A stretch of 64,000 nt of DNA. Source: Paenibacillus sp. HGH0039. GTDB taxonomy: Bacteria > Bacillota > Bacilli > Paenibacillales > NBRC-103111. The stretch lies in contig NZ_KE150412.1 in assembly GCF_000411255.1 (NCBI RefSeq), positions 2,280,310 to 2,344,309 on the forward strand, written 5' to 3'. The position numbers and the translations under genes were made by a program. The notes below the pieces were generated by a model. That model was given only the letters and a program-made list of their open reading frames with translations. It made no database searches and was not told the origin of the DNA. This document shows, piece after piece, positions 43,541-52,284 of this stretch (within the stretch, counting starts at the first letter, position 1; the number at the start of each line of letters is the position of its first letter).

Positions 43541-44995
43541 TTATTTCTTCTGTGCGGCGACCGCTTTCTGAAGTAAAGCTTCCGCTTCCTCCAGGATCGG
43601 TTTCGGATCCTGCTTGCCCAACACGATTTTGACGGTGGCTTCTTCGACGATCTTGACCGCTTTGGCGAGGTTCGGGTCCGAAATGCTGACCGTTCTGTGC
43701 GCTTTATAGGCACGCGCGTCGTTTTCCTTGATATAGTTCAGAATCGCCTGCGCCGAGCTTGAAAGTTTGAGCACTTTCGACGAATCATCCGTCAAGTCTT
43801 TGCGCATCGGCAGGGCGCCGGATTTCTCCGCCGCAAACTGCTGATTTTCCAACGTAAGCAGCCAGAGAGCAAATTCCTTGGACCATTTCTTGTTCAGATC
43901 GGGCTTGCCGCTCCACAGATAGAGGAAGTTGGTAATTCCGCTTCGCACCCAGAGCTTCTGATCCGCTTTGTCCCGGAACGGCACGGCCATGTAGCCCCAT
44001 TTGAAATCGGCCGGAGTCGTTTTCTTCATTTCATTCTCCACGTGGCTGCCGGTCGACACCATCGCGGCCTGCCCTTGAATCACCTGCATTTGGGACTGGG
44101 TATGCGTAAGCGCCGGAAGCCCTTCCGGGAAATAGCCCTGCTTGCCGAGTTCGTAGAGCCGGTTCCAATGCTCAATGCTCTCTTCGCTCAAGTATTGGGG
44201 GCCTGTGTAAGTTTTGTAGTTCTCGATAAATTTGTCCGCGCCGCCTTTCATATCGGCCAGTTCAAACATTTTCGCCGGTCCGAAGGCCCAGTCGTAATAG
44301 TTCGGGTGAACGCCCGGGAACGTAATCGGGGCGATTCCCGTCGCCTTGATGTCGGCCAGAAGCTTGGTAAACTCCGACCATGTTTTCGGATTCTGGTTCC
44401 AGCCGTTTTTTTCGAATAACGTTTTGTTGTAAAACAGCCCTCCGAAAGAGCTCGAAGACGCAAACTCGTACACTTTCCCGTTCACCCGCGTGAACGACTC
44501 GTACATGCCCGGCAGAATGAGCTCCTTAACGGTTTTGTCCGGCGCGTCCGGCAGCTTCTTGTCGAAGAGTTCATCCCAGGGCTCCAGCTTCCCGGCTTCG
44601 GCGAGAGACACGATTCCCTGCGCTCCGGCCGGGGGTGTGGTGTTGAAAATATCAAACATATCGGCATCGTTATTGGCCGAAACCTTCGTCTGAATCATAT
44701 TTTTCATGTCTGCCGATGCGGTGACATCGAAGGATACGTTCGGGTACTTCTCCTTGAAGGACTTCACGGCGTAATCAAACCATTCCCGGCCGTAGCCTCC
44801 CATAAAAAAGCCCACTTTAAGCGTTACTTTCTCATTCTTAGGGAGCCCGTTCTCGTATACTTCTCCCGATGATTGGGGACTCGCCTGCCCCCCCTCATTT
44901 TTCGGATCGGAACCGCCCGCACAACCCGCAAGCAGCGAACCCGACAACACCACTGCCAAGCTTAAAGATGTAAGCCTTTTCATGTTTGGTCTCAT
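43541..44995 (-). CDS. Extracellular sugar-binding lipoprotein (second system)
   Basis: A 484-residue CUT1 binding protein. The signal peptide ends in LLAGCAGGSDP, giving a lipidated Cys at about residue 24. The receptor part (from KVTLKVGFFMGG) is the usual bilobal fold. Three in-frame ATGs exist: 45013, 44995 and 44983. I prefer 44995 since AAAGGGGT lies 8 nt upstream. The ROK repressor is encoded divergently, so the sugar taken up here is likely its inducer. Confidence 0.92.
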   Translation of the reverse strand: MRPNMKRLTSLSLAVVLSGSLLAGCAGGSDPKNEGGQASPQSSGEVYENGLPKNEKVTLKVGFFMGGYGREWFDYAVKSFKEKYPNVSFDVTASADMKNMIQTKVSANNDADMFDIFNTTPPAGAQGIVSLAEAGKLEPWDELFDKKLPDAPDKTVKELILPGMYESFTRVNGKVYEFASSSSFGGLFYNKTLFEKNGWNQNPKTWSEFTKLLADIKATGIAPITFPGVHPNYYDWAFGPAKMFELADMKGGADKFIENYKTYTGPQYLSEESIEHWNRLYELGKQGYFPEGLPALTHTQSQMQVIQGQAAMVSTGSHVENEMKKTTPADFKWGYMAVPFRDKADQKLWVRSGITNFLYLWSGKPDLNKKWSKEFALWLLTLENQQFAAEKSGALPMRKDLTDDSSKVLKLSSSAQAILNYIKENDARAYKAHRTVSISDPNLAKAVKIVEEATVKIVLGKQDPKPILEEAEALLQKAVAAQKK

Positions 44996-45106
44996 TTTTG
45001 AAACCCCTTTCATGTTTGCTAAAATGGTTTGGATCCGATGGGGAAAACCGGAAAATTGTTGGAAGCGGGGATCGGCGAATTGTTTTCCGATTTACGCATC
45101 CTGTGG

Positions 45107-45112
45107 TATAAT
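45107..45112 (+). promoter_or_regulatory. -10 box of ROK gene and AT-rich operator region
   Basis: TATAAT at 45107-45112 has a weak -35 (TTTCCG) at 17-nt spacing. Directly after it lie AATAAATAAATCAATTTTAT and TTAATTAATA, AT-rich inverted stretches in the divergent 45014-45358 interval, a plausible ROK repressor site. Confidence 0.5.
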
Positions 45113-45358
45113 AATAAATAAATCAATTTTATTAATTAATATCGTACCTTGTTTTTCCGGAGGATTCAATACAAATATTTAGAAAAAACACGGTTTTTCT
45201 TTTAAAGATTTGTAAAACGATTCGTCCCTATTCCCAATAAACTGGCGAAAATGGTGAAACTTCAATGTTCTTCCAGATTTCCTTCCCTCGTCTATTCGGG
45301 AATGGTAAACTAAGGGATAACATCCATTTCGTCTTCGTTTTAAGAAAGAGGTTATTCT

Positions 45359-46531
45359 ATGTCCACTTCCAAGCATGCGAGCCATACGCTGCTTAAATCC
45401 ATTAACCAGCAGAAGGTGCTGCATCTTATTTATTCCGATTCCCCGATCTCTCGCGTGGAACTTGCCCAGAAGACGGGATTGAGCCAGCAGACGGTGACGA
45501 ACATCGTGAACCGCCTGCTGGAAGACGAAGTCATCCTGGAAGGGGAGCCCCAGTCGCTCGAAAGCGGCAGCGGCCGCAAGCGCGTCCCTCTCCTGCTTAA
45601 CGGCTCGCGCTTCTCCGCCATCGGCATCGAGCTGTCCGGCACCTACGCCAGAGGAGCGGCTTACAACCTGCGCAAAGAGCGCCTGGCGGAAGCGGAAATG
45701 CGCGCGGACTCGTACGAGACGGAGGAGGATATGCTGCGGGTGATCCGCCAAGTGATCGGCGCTCTCATCAAGGAGATCCCCGAACCGGACGGGATCAAGG
45801 GCATCTCCTTCAGCGTGCACGGACTGGTCGATTCCAGCGAGGGCATCCTTCTCCGTTCCCCCGGCATGGGCTGGAAGCGGGTTCCTCTTGGCCGGATACT
45901 GGAAGAAAAATACGGGCTGCCCGTTTACCTGGAGAATGACACCAATCTCCTCGCGCTGAACGAGAATATAAGCGGCCGCCTCGTCTCCTCCCGGAACAAT
46001 GTCACGCTCAAGCTCGGCAGAGGCATCGGAGGCGCCATTTTCGTGGACAAGATGCTCGTCACAGGCTCCGGCTCCGTAGCGGGCGAGCTCGGCCATTACA
46101 AAGCGTTCCTGCCTCCGCACCTTCACGACTGCTACTGCGGCGGCAAAGGATGCCTGACTACGCTGGCTTCCTCCCACGGCCTTAAGAGAACGCTCGGCTT
46201 AACCGTCGACCAGTTCAGCAGCGCTCTCCTCGCGGGAGAGCCTCAAGCCGTGGAACTGCGTGAGGCAGTCAAGACGGCCATCGTTTCCGCCCTGTCCAAC
46301 ATCGTTACGATGCTGAACCCGGATCATATCGCGCTGACAGGCACGATGCTGCCGGTATTCGGCGATTCGTTCCTGGACGAGCTAAAGGACCGTGTTCTCG
46401 CCAACGTGCCCCAGACGTGCCGGGATCTCGAATTCGTCCACCTCAGGACAACCGAGGAAGATACCGTTCTAGCCATCGAGCGAGTCCTCCAGAACCTGTT
46501 CAAGATCCCCTTGGACAGCTTGTCTTTATAA
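45359..46531 (+). CDS. ROK-family transcriptional repressor (XylR/NagC-like)
   Basis: A 390-residue protein. An N-terminal wHTH (about 12-65: SRVELAQKTGLSQQTVTNIV) is followed by the ROK sugar-kinase-like fold. LENDTNLLAL is the ROK sugar-site motif, LGRGIGGAI the phosphate-binding loop, and CYCGGKGCLTT (about 258-268) the zinc-binding Cys motif. A Thr replaces the usual Glu at the end of the Cys motif. It should repress the divergent importer/dehydrogenase operon until the sugar binds. Confidence 0.93.
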   Translation: MSTSKHASHTLLKSINQQKVLHLIYSDSPISRVELAQKTGLSQQTVTNIVNRLLEDEVILEGEPQSLESGSGRKRVPLLLNGSRFSAIGIELSGTYARGAAYNLRKERLAEAEMRADSYETEEDMLRVIRQVIGALIKEIPEPDGIKGISFSVHGLVDSSEGILLRSPGMGWKRVPLGRILEEKYGLPVYLENDTNLLALNENISGRLVSSRNNVTLKLGRGIGGAIFVDKMLVTGSGSVAGELGHYKAFLPPHLHDCYCGGKGCLTTLASSHGLKRTLGLTVDQFSSALLAGEPQAVELREAVKTAIVSALSNIVTMLNPDHIALTGTMLPVFGDSFLDELKDRVLANVPQTCRDLEFVHLRTTEEDTVLAIERVLQNLFKIPLDSLSL

Positions 46532-46536
46532 AACGG

Positions 46537-46583
46537 AAAGCCCCCGGAAGCGAGTTTATACACGCTTTCGGGGGCTTTTTTTT
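46537..46583 (+). terminator. Terminator after the ROK gene
   Basis: A 16-bp stem (46537-46552 with 46563-46578) and T8. Confidence 0.93.
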
Positions 46584-46591
46584 GTGTCCGG

Positions 46592-46660
46592 CCGTGCGGC
46601 TAATCGGCCCGCCGCCTTTCGGCCGGTCCGGTCAATCCGTGCGGCTAATGCCGATTGACC
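46592..46660. repeat. Short direct repeat and hairpin downstream of ROK gene
   Basis: CCGTGCGGCTAAT occurs at 46592-46604 and 46637-46649; the second copy is inside GGTCAAT (46630-46636)...ATTGACC (46654-46660), an inverted repeat. Confidence 0.5.
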
Positions 46661-46710
46661 TCCTACGCCGCCTAGACGGCCGCTTTCCGCACCGCGTGAG
46701 GCTCCCGGTG

Positions 46711-46730
46711 CGCGGTGCTTGGCGTCACAT
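46711..46730 (-). repeat. 20-nt dispersed repeat, copy 2
   Basis: Identical to 33590-33609, here ending 18 nt after the stop codon of the secreted phosphoesterase gene. Confidence 0.8.
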
Positions 46731-46748
46731 GACGGCGGCTAGCCACAT

Positions 46749-49700
46749 TTATTCCGCCGCCCAGACACGCAGCAGCGCCTGTGCTTTCAGGTGCAGCCAC
46801 TGCCGGGCTTCCGGAGCGGCCGCATCCTGATGGGCTTTGCTGCCGAGATGCTTCAGAAAGTCTTCTATTTTCTTGGATGCCTGGCCGCTCTGGCCTTTCT
46901 GCAAATGACCGGCCGCCTGCTTCAGCGCGTTGTCTAGCTGGTTCGTCAAAGGCGAAGTGACCTGACCGGCCGCGATAAAACGCTGCAAGCCGGCCTGCAG
47001 AGCGGGCAGGTCCATGCTTGTCGTGAACGTGACCGGCAGGCTCATGTCCGAGACGACTCCCGACTCGTGCACGGCCCGGACGGTGAACGTATACGCCGTA
47101 TCCGGCTCCAGGCCGGTAAATGCGTATACGGAGCCAGCCACGGTCGCCGCCAAGCCCTGCGGACCGTATACCTCGTAAGTGACGGACGACGAATCGCCGG
47201 GCGCCGCCACAGGATTCCAGCTGATCCGCGCGGAATCGGCCGTCACGCCGGAAACCTTCACTTCCTGCGGAGCGGACAGGGCAAGGCGGGTACGGAAGGT
47301 GCCGATATCCGAATAGGTCCGGCCTCCGAAGGCATCCTCCGCGGTCGCATACCACTGGTAGACGGTATTCCCGTTCAGAGGGCCCCAGACGGTTTTTGCC
47401 GTCGAACCGCTGCTAGCCTCGACCTCTCCGATTAGTTCATCCGAATATACGTTTACTTCGAGCTTATCCGTGGCCACCCGCTTCGTCATCGGTTTCAAAT
47501 CCATCGACAGCTTGAATTCATCCTTGGCCGGGTCGTAATAATTATAATCGTCCAGATAAGGAGAATACGTGTTCACGTAGACAGTGTCGGTGCTTGTGTC
47601 GAAATGCATCAGCTTGAGGTATCCGTCGCCTCCGTTCGGGATTCCCTGATAGTCGTTGAGTATCTGGTACACTTTGCGGTCCGGCGTACCGTCTTTATCG
47701 TCGTCAAGCTGATCCGTACGCAGGGCGCTGCCCGTAAAATGCCCGCTCATGACCATTTTCACATTCGGATTCGGCACCACCACGTTCTCGTAAATCCGGT
47801 TGCCGGTCGCCGAGCGGTTTCCGTTGTTCTGCAGATATTCGTGCACCACGATGATCGCTTTGCGGTCCGGATGCTCCTTGAGCACCCCGTTCATCCAGGC
47901 GAAATCCTCGTCGCTCATATCCCAGCCCATGTAGACGAAAATAAAGTCGTTGCCTTCCGCAGAAATGAGGTCGTAATGGCCCCGGTTGTCTTTATAAGAA
48001 CCGCCGTAATAAGGCTTGTCCTTAAACCGGTTTTCCCCGAAGTATTTCGAAAATTCCGAGTAATCCGGCTCCGAATTGGCCCCTCCGTCAAACACGTCAT
48101 GGTTGCCTGCGGCCACCCCGTAAGGGATGTTCGCCTCGTCCAGCACGTTCATGAACTTGTCCACCCGTTCCCACTGCCCTTTAATCCCGGCGGAATTGAC
48201 GATATCTCCTACCTGCATCACGTATTTGATGTTCATGTCATCCTTGGCCCCGCGAATAAAATTCACCTGGGATTCGAAGTACTGGGGTAAAATTTCCGCA
48301 TAAATTTGCGTATCCGGCATGGACACGAATGTAAAATCATACTGGTCCCGGCGGGGGATTTCATCCTGAATCATCGCCTGTACCTTACCGTTCCGCGCAT
48401 AAGGAAAAGCGTCTGCCGCTGCGGAAAGTGTAAAATCCTCTTCGGACGGGGCGACCATCGAAGCAAGGGAATCCCACTTCTCCGTCCCGTAGTTCCACGC
48501 GTAAAGGCTGACCTTTCGCCCTTTCAGGCTGTGGCCTTCCCAGTTCAGCTCGATCCGGTCGCCGGCGCCGGTTTCCCCGCCGACCTCCACCTCGAACCGC
48601 TGGTAAGGGAACTGGCCGTCGGAGTCGGTCGTCACGTAACGGTCGTCGGACGTTCCCGCCGAAGCCATGTCCTCCGGGGAGAACGGCGTCTCTCCCGGTA
48701 AGGATAACGCCGCCGGAGGCTCTATGTCCGCAGCGTGCGAATAGGCCGTCATCCCGGGATCGCCCGCCGTAATCCGCTTTCCTTTAAAGAACTTCACGTT
48801 CAGCGGATCGCCTGTCGGATCGGAGACCGATACTTCCAGCGAAACGTTCCCGTCCGCATCCTGCGTCCCCTCCGCCGGAGACAAGAGGACCGGCTTATGC
48901 GGCAGTTCTTCGAGTGTCGTGAACTTGACGGTCTTCTCCGTCGTCTTGCCGCCTGCGTCGGCCGCCTTGAGAAGAAGCGTGTGTCCGCCCGGCGGCAGCG
49001 AAGCCGATGAAGCCGCGTACGGTACCCGGATGAGCTTGCCGTCCAGCTTGACTTCAAAGGACTTCACACCGGAAGCCGCGTCAGAGGCGCTTGCTCGGAT
49101 GTCGAACGGTCCTTTATAAGATTTTCCTTCCTCTATGTTCGTTGTAAGGACAGGCCCCTGGTTATCCACCGTCACATCGGCCGAAGCCTTACTTCCGTCC
49201 GGAAGTTTCACTTCCACCTTATGGGCGCCGTCGGCCGAAGCGGCCGTGTCCCAGCGGTAGGAGATGCCTTTCCAGTAAGACTCCGGAACAGCGAAATTAA
49301 ACGTGACGACCGGCAGGAAACGCCCGTTGTCCCCCATATCCAAGATCGTAGCCGGATTGGCGTATTTGGGGTCTTTAACGACCGTGCCGTCGGCAAGAAC
49401 AAGCCGGACGTTGCGGATATTAAAATCGTCCAGTCCCGTTTCGGGCTTGTCCTCGTAATAAGGGCGGTTGACGGAACCGGCGCGGATGGCGATCGGGTTG
49501 GCCTGTCCGTATTTGAAAAGCTCGGGACGGACGGGCACGACCATCGTTTTGTAATCCTGTGTCCCGAAAGGAATGAGATAGAGCGTATCCGCCCCCATCG
49601 TCACGACGTTCTGCCCTTTGTCTATATCGTCCGCCTCGAATACGAAATAGGCGGTTTTCTCCAGCGCCTTGGCCGTCGGCGAAACCGCCTGACCGTCGAC

Positions 49701-50819
49701 GGTCAGCGTCATCGGCCCGACCGCCGCGGCCGAAGAGCCGATCAAGACACGGCTTCCCGACAGAGTCTCCCCGTCGCGCACATTGAGCGCCGGACTTTTC
49801 TCGCTCCCGGCAAGACTAAGGGTACGAGGCGCGGTAGCCGCCGTGTTGAAGGTGTCGGAAGCCTCGAAATAATACTGCAGAGACGGGCTGCCGAACCATT
49901 CCATCATTTCAACGGAATACCGGAACTTGCCGTCCTTTCCCGGGGGAATCGCGACCTTTTTATAATCCGCGGTCTTGTTGGACTTGTAATAGAGATTGAC
50001 CGACGCCAGCAGCCGGTCGTCTTCCGCTTCGGCTGTCAGCTCAATAGGACTGATCAGATCTATTCCGGACGTATCGGTGACGTCCCTTACGGTCGGTGCC
50101 ACGGGATCGGCAGCGATGCGGACAGGCTCCGCGGGAACATGGGCGGGATCGAACGTACCCGGGGTCGCTTTCTGTTGGAGAACGCTTAGTTTCTTCATAT
50201 CCAGGCTTCCCGCATCGGGCGTGCCGTACTCGATACTCATATCCGCCGCGGTTTCCAGGACGCCCTGGTTATAGCTGGCCCGTACGATGTCCCGGCCCGT
50301 GTTGGTCGCGACGACGATCGTTCGTTCCCGCAAATTGTTCAGTCCACCGGGAATACGAACGATATCTTTGTTTTCCGTGAGGGAGGTCTTGAAGTGTGCG
50401 TTGAAATCCGCTACGGTTTTTGTTTCCCCGGCAGGTGTGACGGCCCAGAAAACGATCGCTTTCCCAGGCGGGATCACAATCTGCTGATCCGTATAAGGGC
50501 GCCAGAACAAGTCTTTTCCCGGTTCGCCCGGATACCGGTACAGAATCGAATAATCTTTGAAATCAACCGGCTGATCGCTGTTGTTGTACACTTCCAGATA
50601 CTCGTACGGATCTTCTCCCGCCTCTGTATCCCCTCCCGAATCGGGCACGATTTCCGTAATCAGCATTCGGGGCGCGGCAGACGCTGCGGCAGATGAAACA
50701 GCGGCAGGCGTTCCCGCTTCTTCTGCGGCCGCGGGACGGACAAAGGCAAGCGATGAACCCGCCGCCAACTGGATGGCCATGAAACAGGTGAAGCAGCTGG
50801 TAAACAGTTTCTTGTTCAC
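46749..50819 (-). CDS. Giant secreted LTD-metallophosphatase-FN3-FIMAH protein
   Basis: A 1356-residue exported protein. A signal peptide (about 1-32) and a lamin-tail domain (about 48-165, ITEIVPDSGGDTEAGEDPYE) come first, followed by several Ig/Big-like beta domains (about 240-680). The calcineurin-like phosphoesterase (about 825-1060) has FVSMPDTQ, VGDIVN, GNHD, VVHEY and SGHF as metal ligands. A fibronectin III domain (about 1180-1266) and a C-terminal FIMAH-type helical domain (about 1268-1356) end it. It probably hydrolyses an extracellular phosphoester; substrate unknown. The start is GTG at 50819 after AAGGAG. Confidence 0.88.
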   Translation of the reverse strand: MNKKLFTSCFTCFMAIQLAAGSSLAFVRPAAAEEAGTPAAVSSAAASAAPRMLITEIVPDSGGDTEAGEDPYEYLEVYNNSDQPVDFKDYSILYRYPGEPGKDLFWRPYTDQQIVIPPGKAIVFWAVTPAGETKTVADFNAHFKTSLTENKDIVRIPGGLNNLRERTIVVATNTGRDIVRASYNQGVLETAADMSIEYGTPDAGSLDMKKLSVLQQKATPGTFDPAHVPAEPVRIAADPVAPTVRDVTDTSGIDLISPIELTAEAEDDRLLASVNLYYKSNKTADYKKVAIPPGKDGKFRYSVEMMEWFGSPSLQYYFEASDTFNTAATAPRTLSLAGSEKSPALNVRDGETLSGSRVLIGSSAAAVGPMTLTVDGQAVSPTAKALEKTAYFVFEADDIDKGQNVVTMGADTLYLIPFGTQDYKTMVVPVRPELFKYGQANPIAIRAGSVNRPYYEDKPETGLDDFNIRNVRLVLADGTVVKDPKYANPATILDMGDNGRFLPVVTFNFAVPESYWKGISYRWDTAASADGAHKVEVKLPDGSKASADVTVDNQGPVLTTNIEEGKSYKGPFDIRASASDAASGVKSFEVKLDGKLIRVPYAASSASLPPGGHTLLLKAADAGGKTTEKTVKFTTLEELPHKPVLLSPAEGTQDADGNVSLEVSVSDPTGDPLNVKFFKGKRITAGDPGMTAYSHAADIEPPAALSLPGETPFSPEDMASAGTSDDRYVTTDSDGQFPYQRFEVEVGGETGAGDRIELNWEGHSLKGRKVSLYAWNYGTEKWDSLASMVAPSEEDFTLSAAADAFPYARNGKVQAMIQDEIPRRDQYDFTFVSMPDTQIYAEILPQYFESQVNFIRGAKDDMNIKYVMQVGDIVNSAGIKGQWERVDKFMNVLDEANIPYGVAAGNHDVFDGGANSEPDYSEFSKYFGENRFKDKPYYGGSYKDNRGHYDLISAEGNDFIFVYMGWDMSDEDFAWMNGVLKEHPDRKAIIVVHEYLQNNGNRSATGNRIYENVVVPNPNVKMVMSGHFTGSALRTDQLDDDKDGTPDRKVYQILNDYQGIPNGGDGYLKLMHFDTSTDTVYVNTYSPYLDDYNYYDPAKDEFKLSMDLKPMTKRVATDKLEVNVYSDELIGEVEASSGSTAKTVWGPLNGNTVYQWYATAEDAFGGRTYSDIGTFRTRLALSAPQEVKVSGVTADSARISWNPVAAPGDSSSVTYEVYGPQGLAATVAGSVYAFTGLEPDTAYTFTVRAVHESGVVSDMSLPVTFTTSMDLPALQAGLQRFIAAGQVTSPLTNQLDNALKQAAGHLQKGQSGQASKKIEDFLKHLGSKAHQDAAAPEARQWLHLKAQALLRVWAAE

Positions 50820-51264
50820 TTTTCAACTCATCTCCTTTTTTTCTACTGGCAGAATACAACCACAGTTACACGCTTCTTCTCCACAATTAATTTATATATC
50901 TATTGGATTTATTAATTTCATTTACTGTATTCGTCATCTTCCGGAGTATTCCTCTATTAATCTTTTGTAAAATAAAAAAAGAATTCACAGAACCTGCGCG
51001 GTCCCATGAACCCTATGAATTCTTGTCTTTCCTGACTTTTCAAACTCTTGAACTTCGCAAATCCCGATGCGCTCTCAAAACTTCCTGTACTGCGTCCAGC
51101 TTAAATAGCGGTCAATGAACGGTAAGCCTCCCCCGCATCCAGCCATTGCTCCGTATCCTCACAGGACTTGCTTGAACAGATGAAACCGCCGAATGCTTGA
51201 AAACGCTCTGATCCTTTCAGATAAGCCGCTTTCTTTTTTCGGAAACTTAAGGAGGAGAAGGCGC

Positions 51265-51375
51265 ATGACACTTGAACAGGCGCATGGTGCCGCAATTTGT
51301 ACTCTTCATTGGTTAACCTTGGAGGCTGCTTTCGTTCCACTTGTGACGCTCTTTCCGCCGGAGTCAGCGGATTAG
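51265..51375 (+). CDS. Candidate 36-residue peptide upstream of an AgrA/AgrC-like pair
   Basis: AAGGAGGAG stands about 9 nt before an ATG that opens MTLEQAHGAAICTLHWLTLE, then AAFVPLVTLF and PPESAD. There is one Cys (residue 12), a hydrophobic middle and an acidic end. It lies about 150 nt before the LytTR regulator gene on the same strand, so it might be a signal precursor, but there is no AgrB-like processing protease. An ORF on the opposite strand (51101-51382, start without good site) overlaps. The rest of 50820-51528 has only an AAGAATTCA/TGAATTCTT inverted repeat near 50980-51020. Confidence 0.4.
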   Translation: MTLEQAHGAAICTLHWLTLEAAFVPLVTLFPPESAD

Positions 51376-51528
51376 GTTTCATCTTTACAAAGGCCTTAAT
51401 CTCGCAAGAAGTGAATTGAGGGATTCAAAAGTGCATTTCATCCAAAAATGATCTATACAAAGTTCAAAAATGATATCATGCTTAGATAGGGTCCCAGAAT
51501 AAGGGAATGGAACTGAGGGGTGCATCTT

Positions 51529-52284
51529 ATGTACAGAGTAGCCATTTGCGACGATGAGGAAAAACAAAGAGAGCTTGTTAAAAACATCCTGATCGCTTTG
51601 TCGATAAAATCCAACATACAATTTGAAATCGAATTATTCAGCTCGGGCGAGCAGCTCTCAGCCTATTATGAGCGCCAGGAAACCCCGTTCCATATTTTGT
51701 TGTTGGATGTTGAAATGGGCGGGATTAACGGCATTCAAACCGCCCGAAGAATAAGAGAGTTAAATAACCTGGATGAACAAATTATTTTTCTGACCGGCTA
51801 CCCCGAATATATGGTCGAAAGTTTTGACGTCATGACATTCCAGTATTTGATCAAACCCGTCGCCCCCATGGTCCTGGAAGAGAAAATCATCAAGCTGTGC
51901 CAATACTTTCAAGCCCTTGATAAAAAATTTATGGTCATCAAGTCGGCCTATGACGAAGTCGTTATCAAATACGATGACCTCATTAGCATCGAGGCTGCCA
52001 AAAGCTTAACCATAAAAAGCAAGCTGCATTTTACGACCGTTAATCAAACCTATGAAAGCAAAGGAACGATTTCAGATTATGCCCTTGCCTTAAAAGATCA
52101 CAAATTTCTGCAAATCCACCGATCCATTATTATTAACCTGCTCCATGTGAGGAAGTTTGCCCAGGGAGTTGTTCTCATGTCCAATGGCATGGAATTACCC
52201 ATAGGCCGTTCTAAAGTTAAAGAGGTTAAAGATGTATACACCAAATTTATGATTATGAAGGTCGATGGCTATGATTCAAACTAA
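51529..52284 (+). CDS. LytTR response regulator (AgrA-like)
   Basis: A 251-residue protein: receiver domain with DDE (8-10) and phosphoacceptor Asp60 in LLLDVEMGG, and a C-terminal LytTR DNA-binding domain (about 140-245) including FLQIHRSIIINLLHVRKF and PIGRSKVKEVKD. I use ATG 51529 with GAGGGG 8 nt upstream, since the GTG at 51520 is inside that site. Its last 20 nt overlap the kinase gene. Confidence 0.92.
   Translation: MYRVAICDDEEKQRELVKNILIALSIKSNIQFEIELFSSGEQLSAYYERQETPFHILLLDVEMGGINGIQTARRIRELNNLDEQIIFLTGYPEYMVESFDVMTFQYLIKPVAPMVLEEKIIKLCQYFQALDKKFMVIKSAYDEVVIKYDDLISIEAAKSLTIKSKLHFTTVNQTYESKGTISDYALALKDHKFLQIHRSIIINLLHVRKFAQGVVLMSNGMELPIGRSKVKEVKDVYTKFMIMKVDGYDSN

Noticed and set aside
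51101-51382. Minus-strand 93-codon ORF opposite the 36-residue peptide
   Set aside because: No convincing ribosome binding site and a composition unlike neighbouring genes; kept only as a competing explanation for that stretch.
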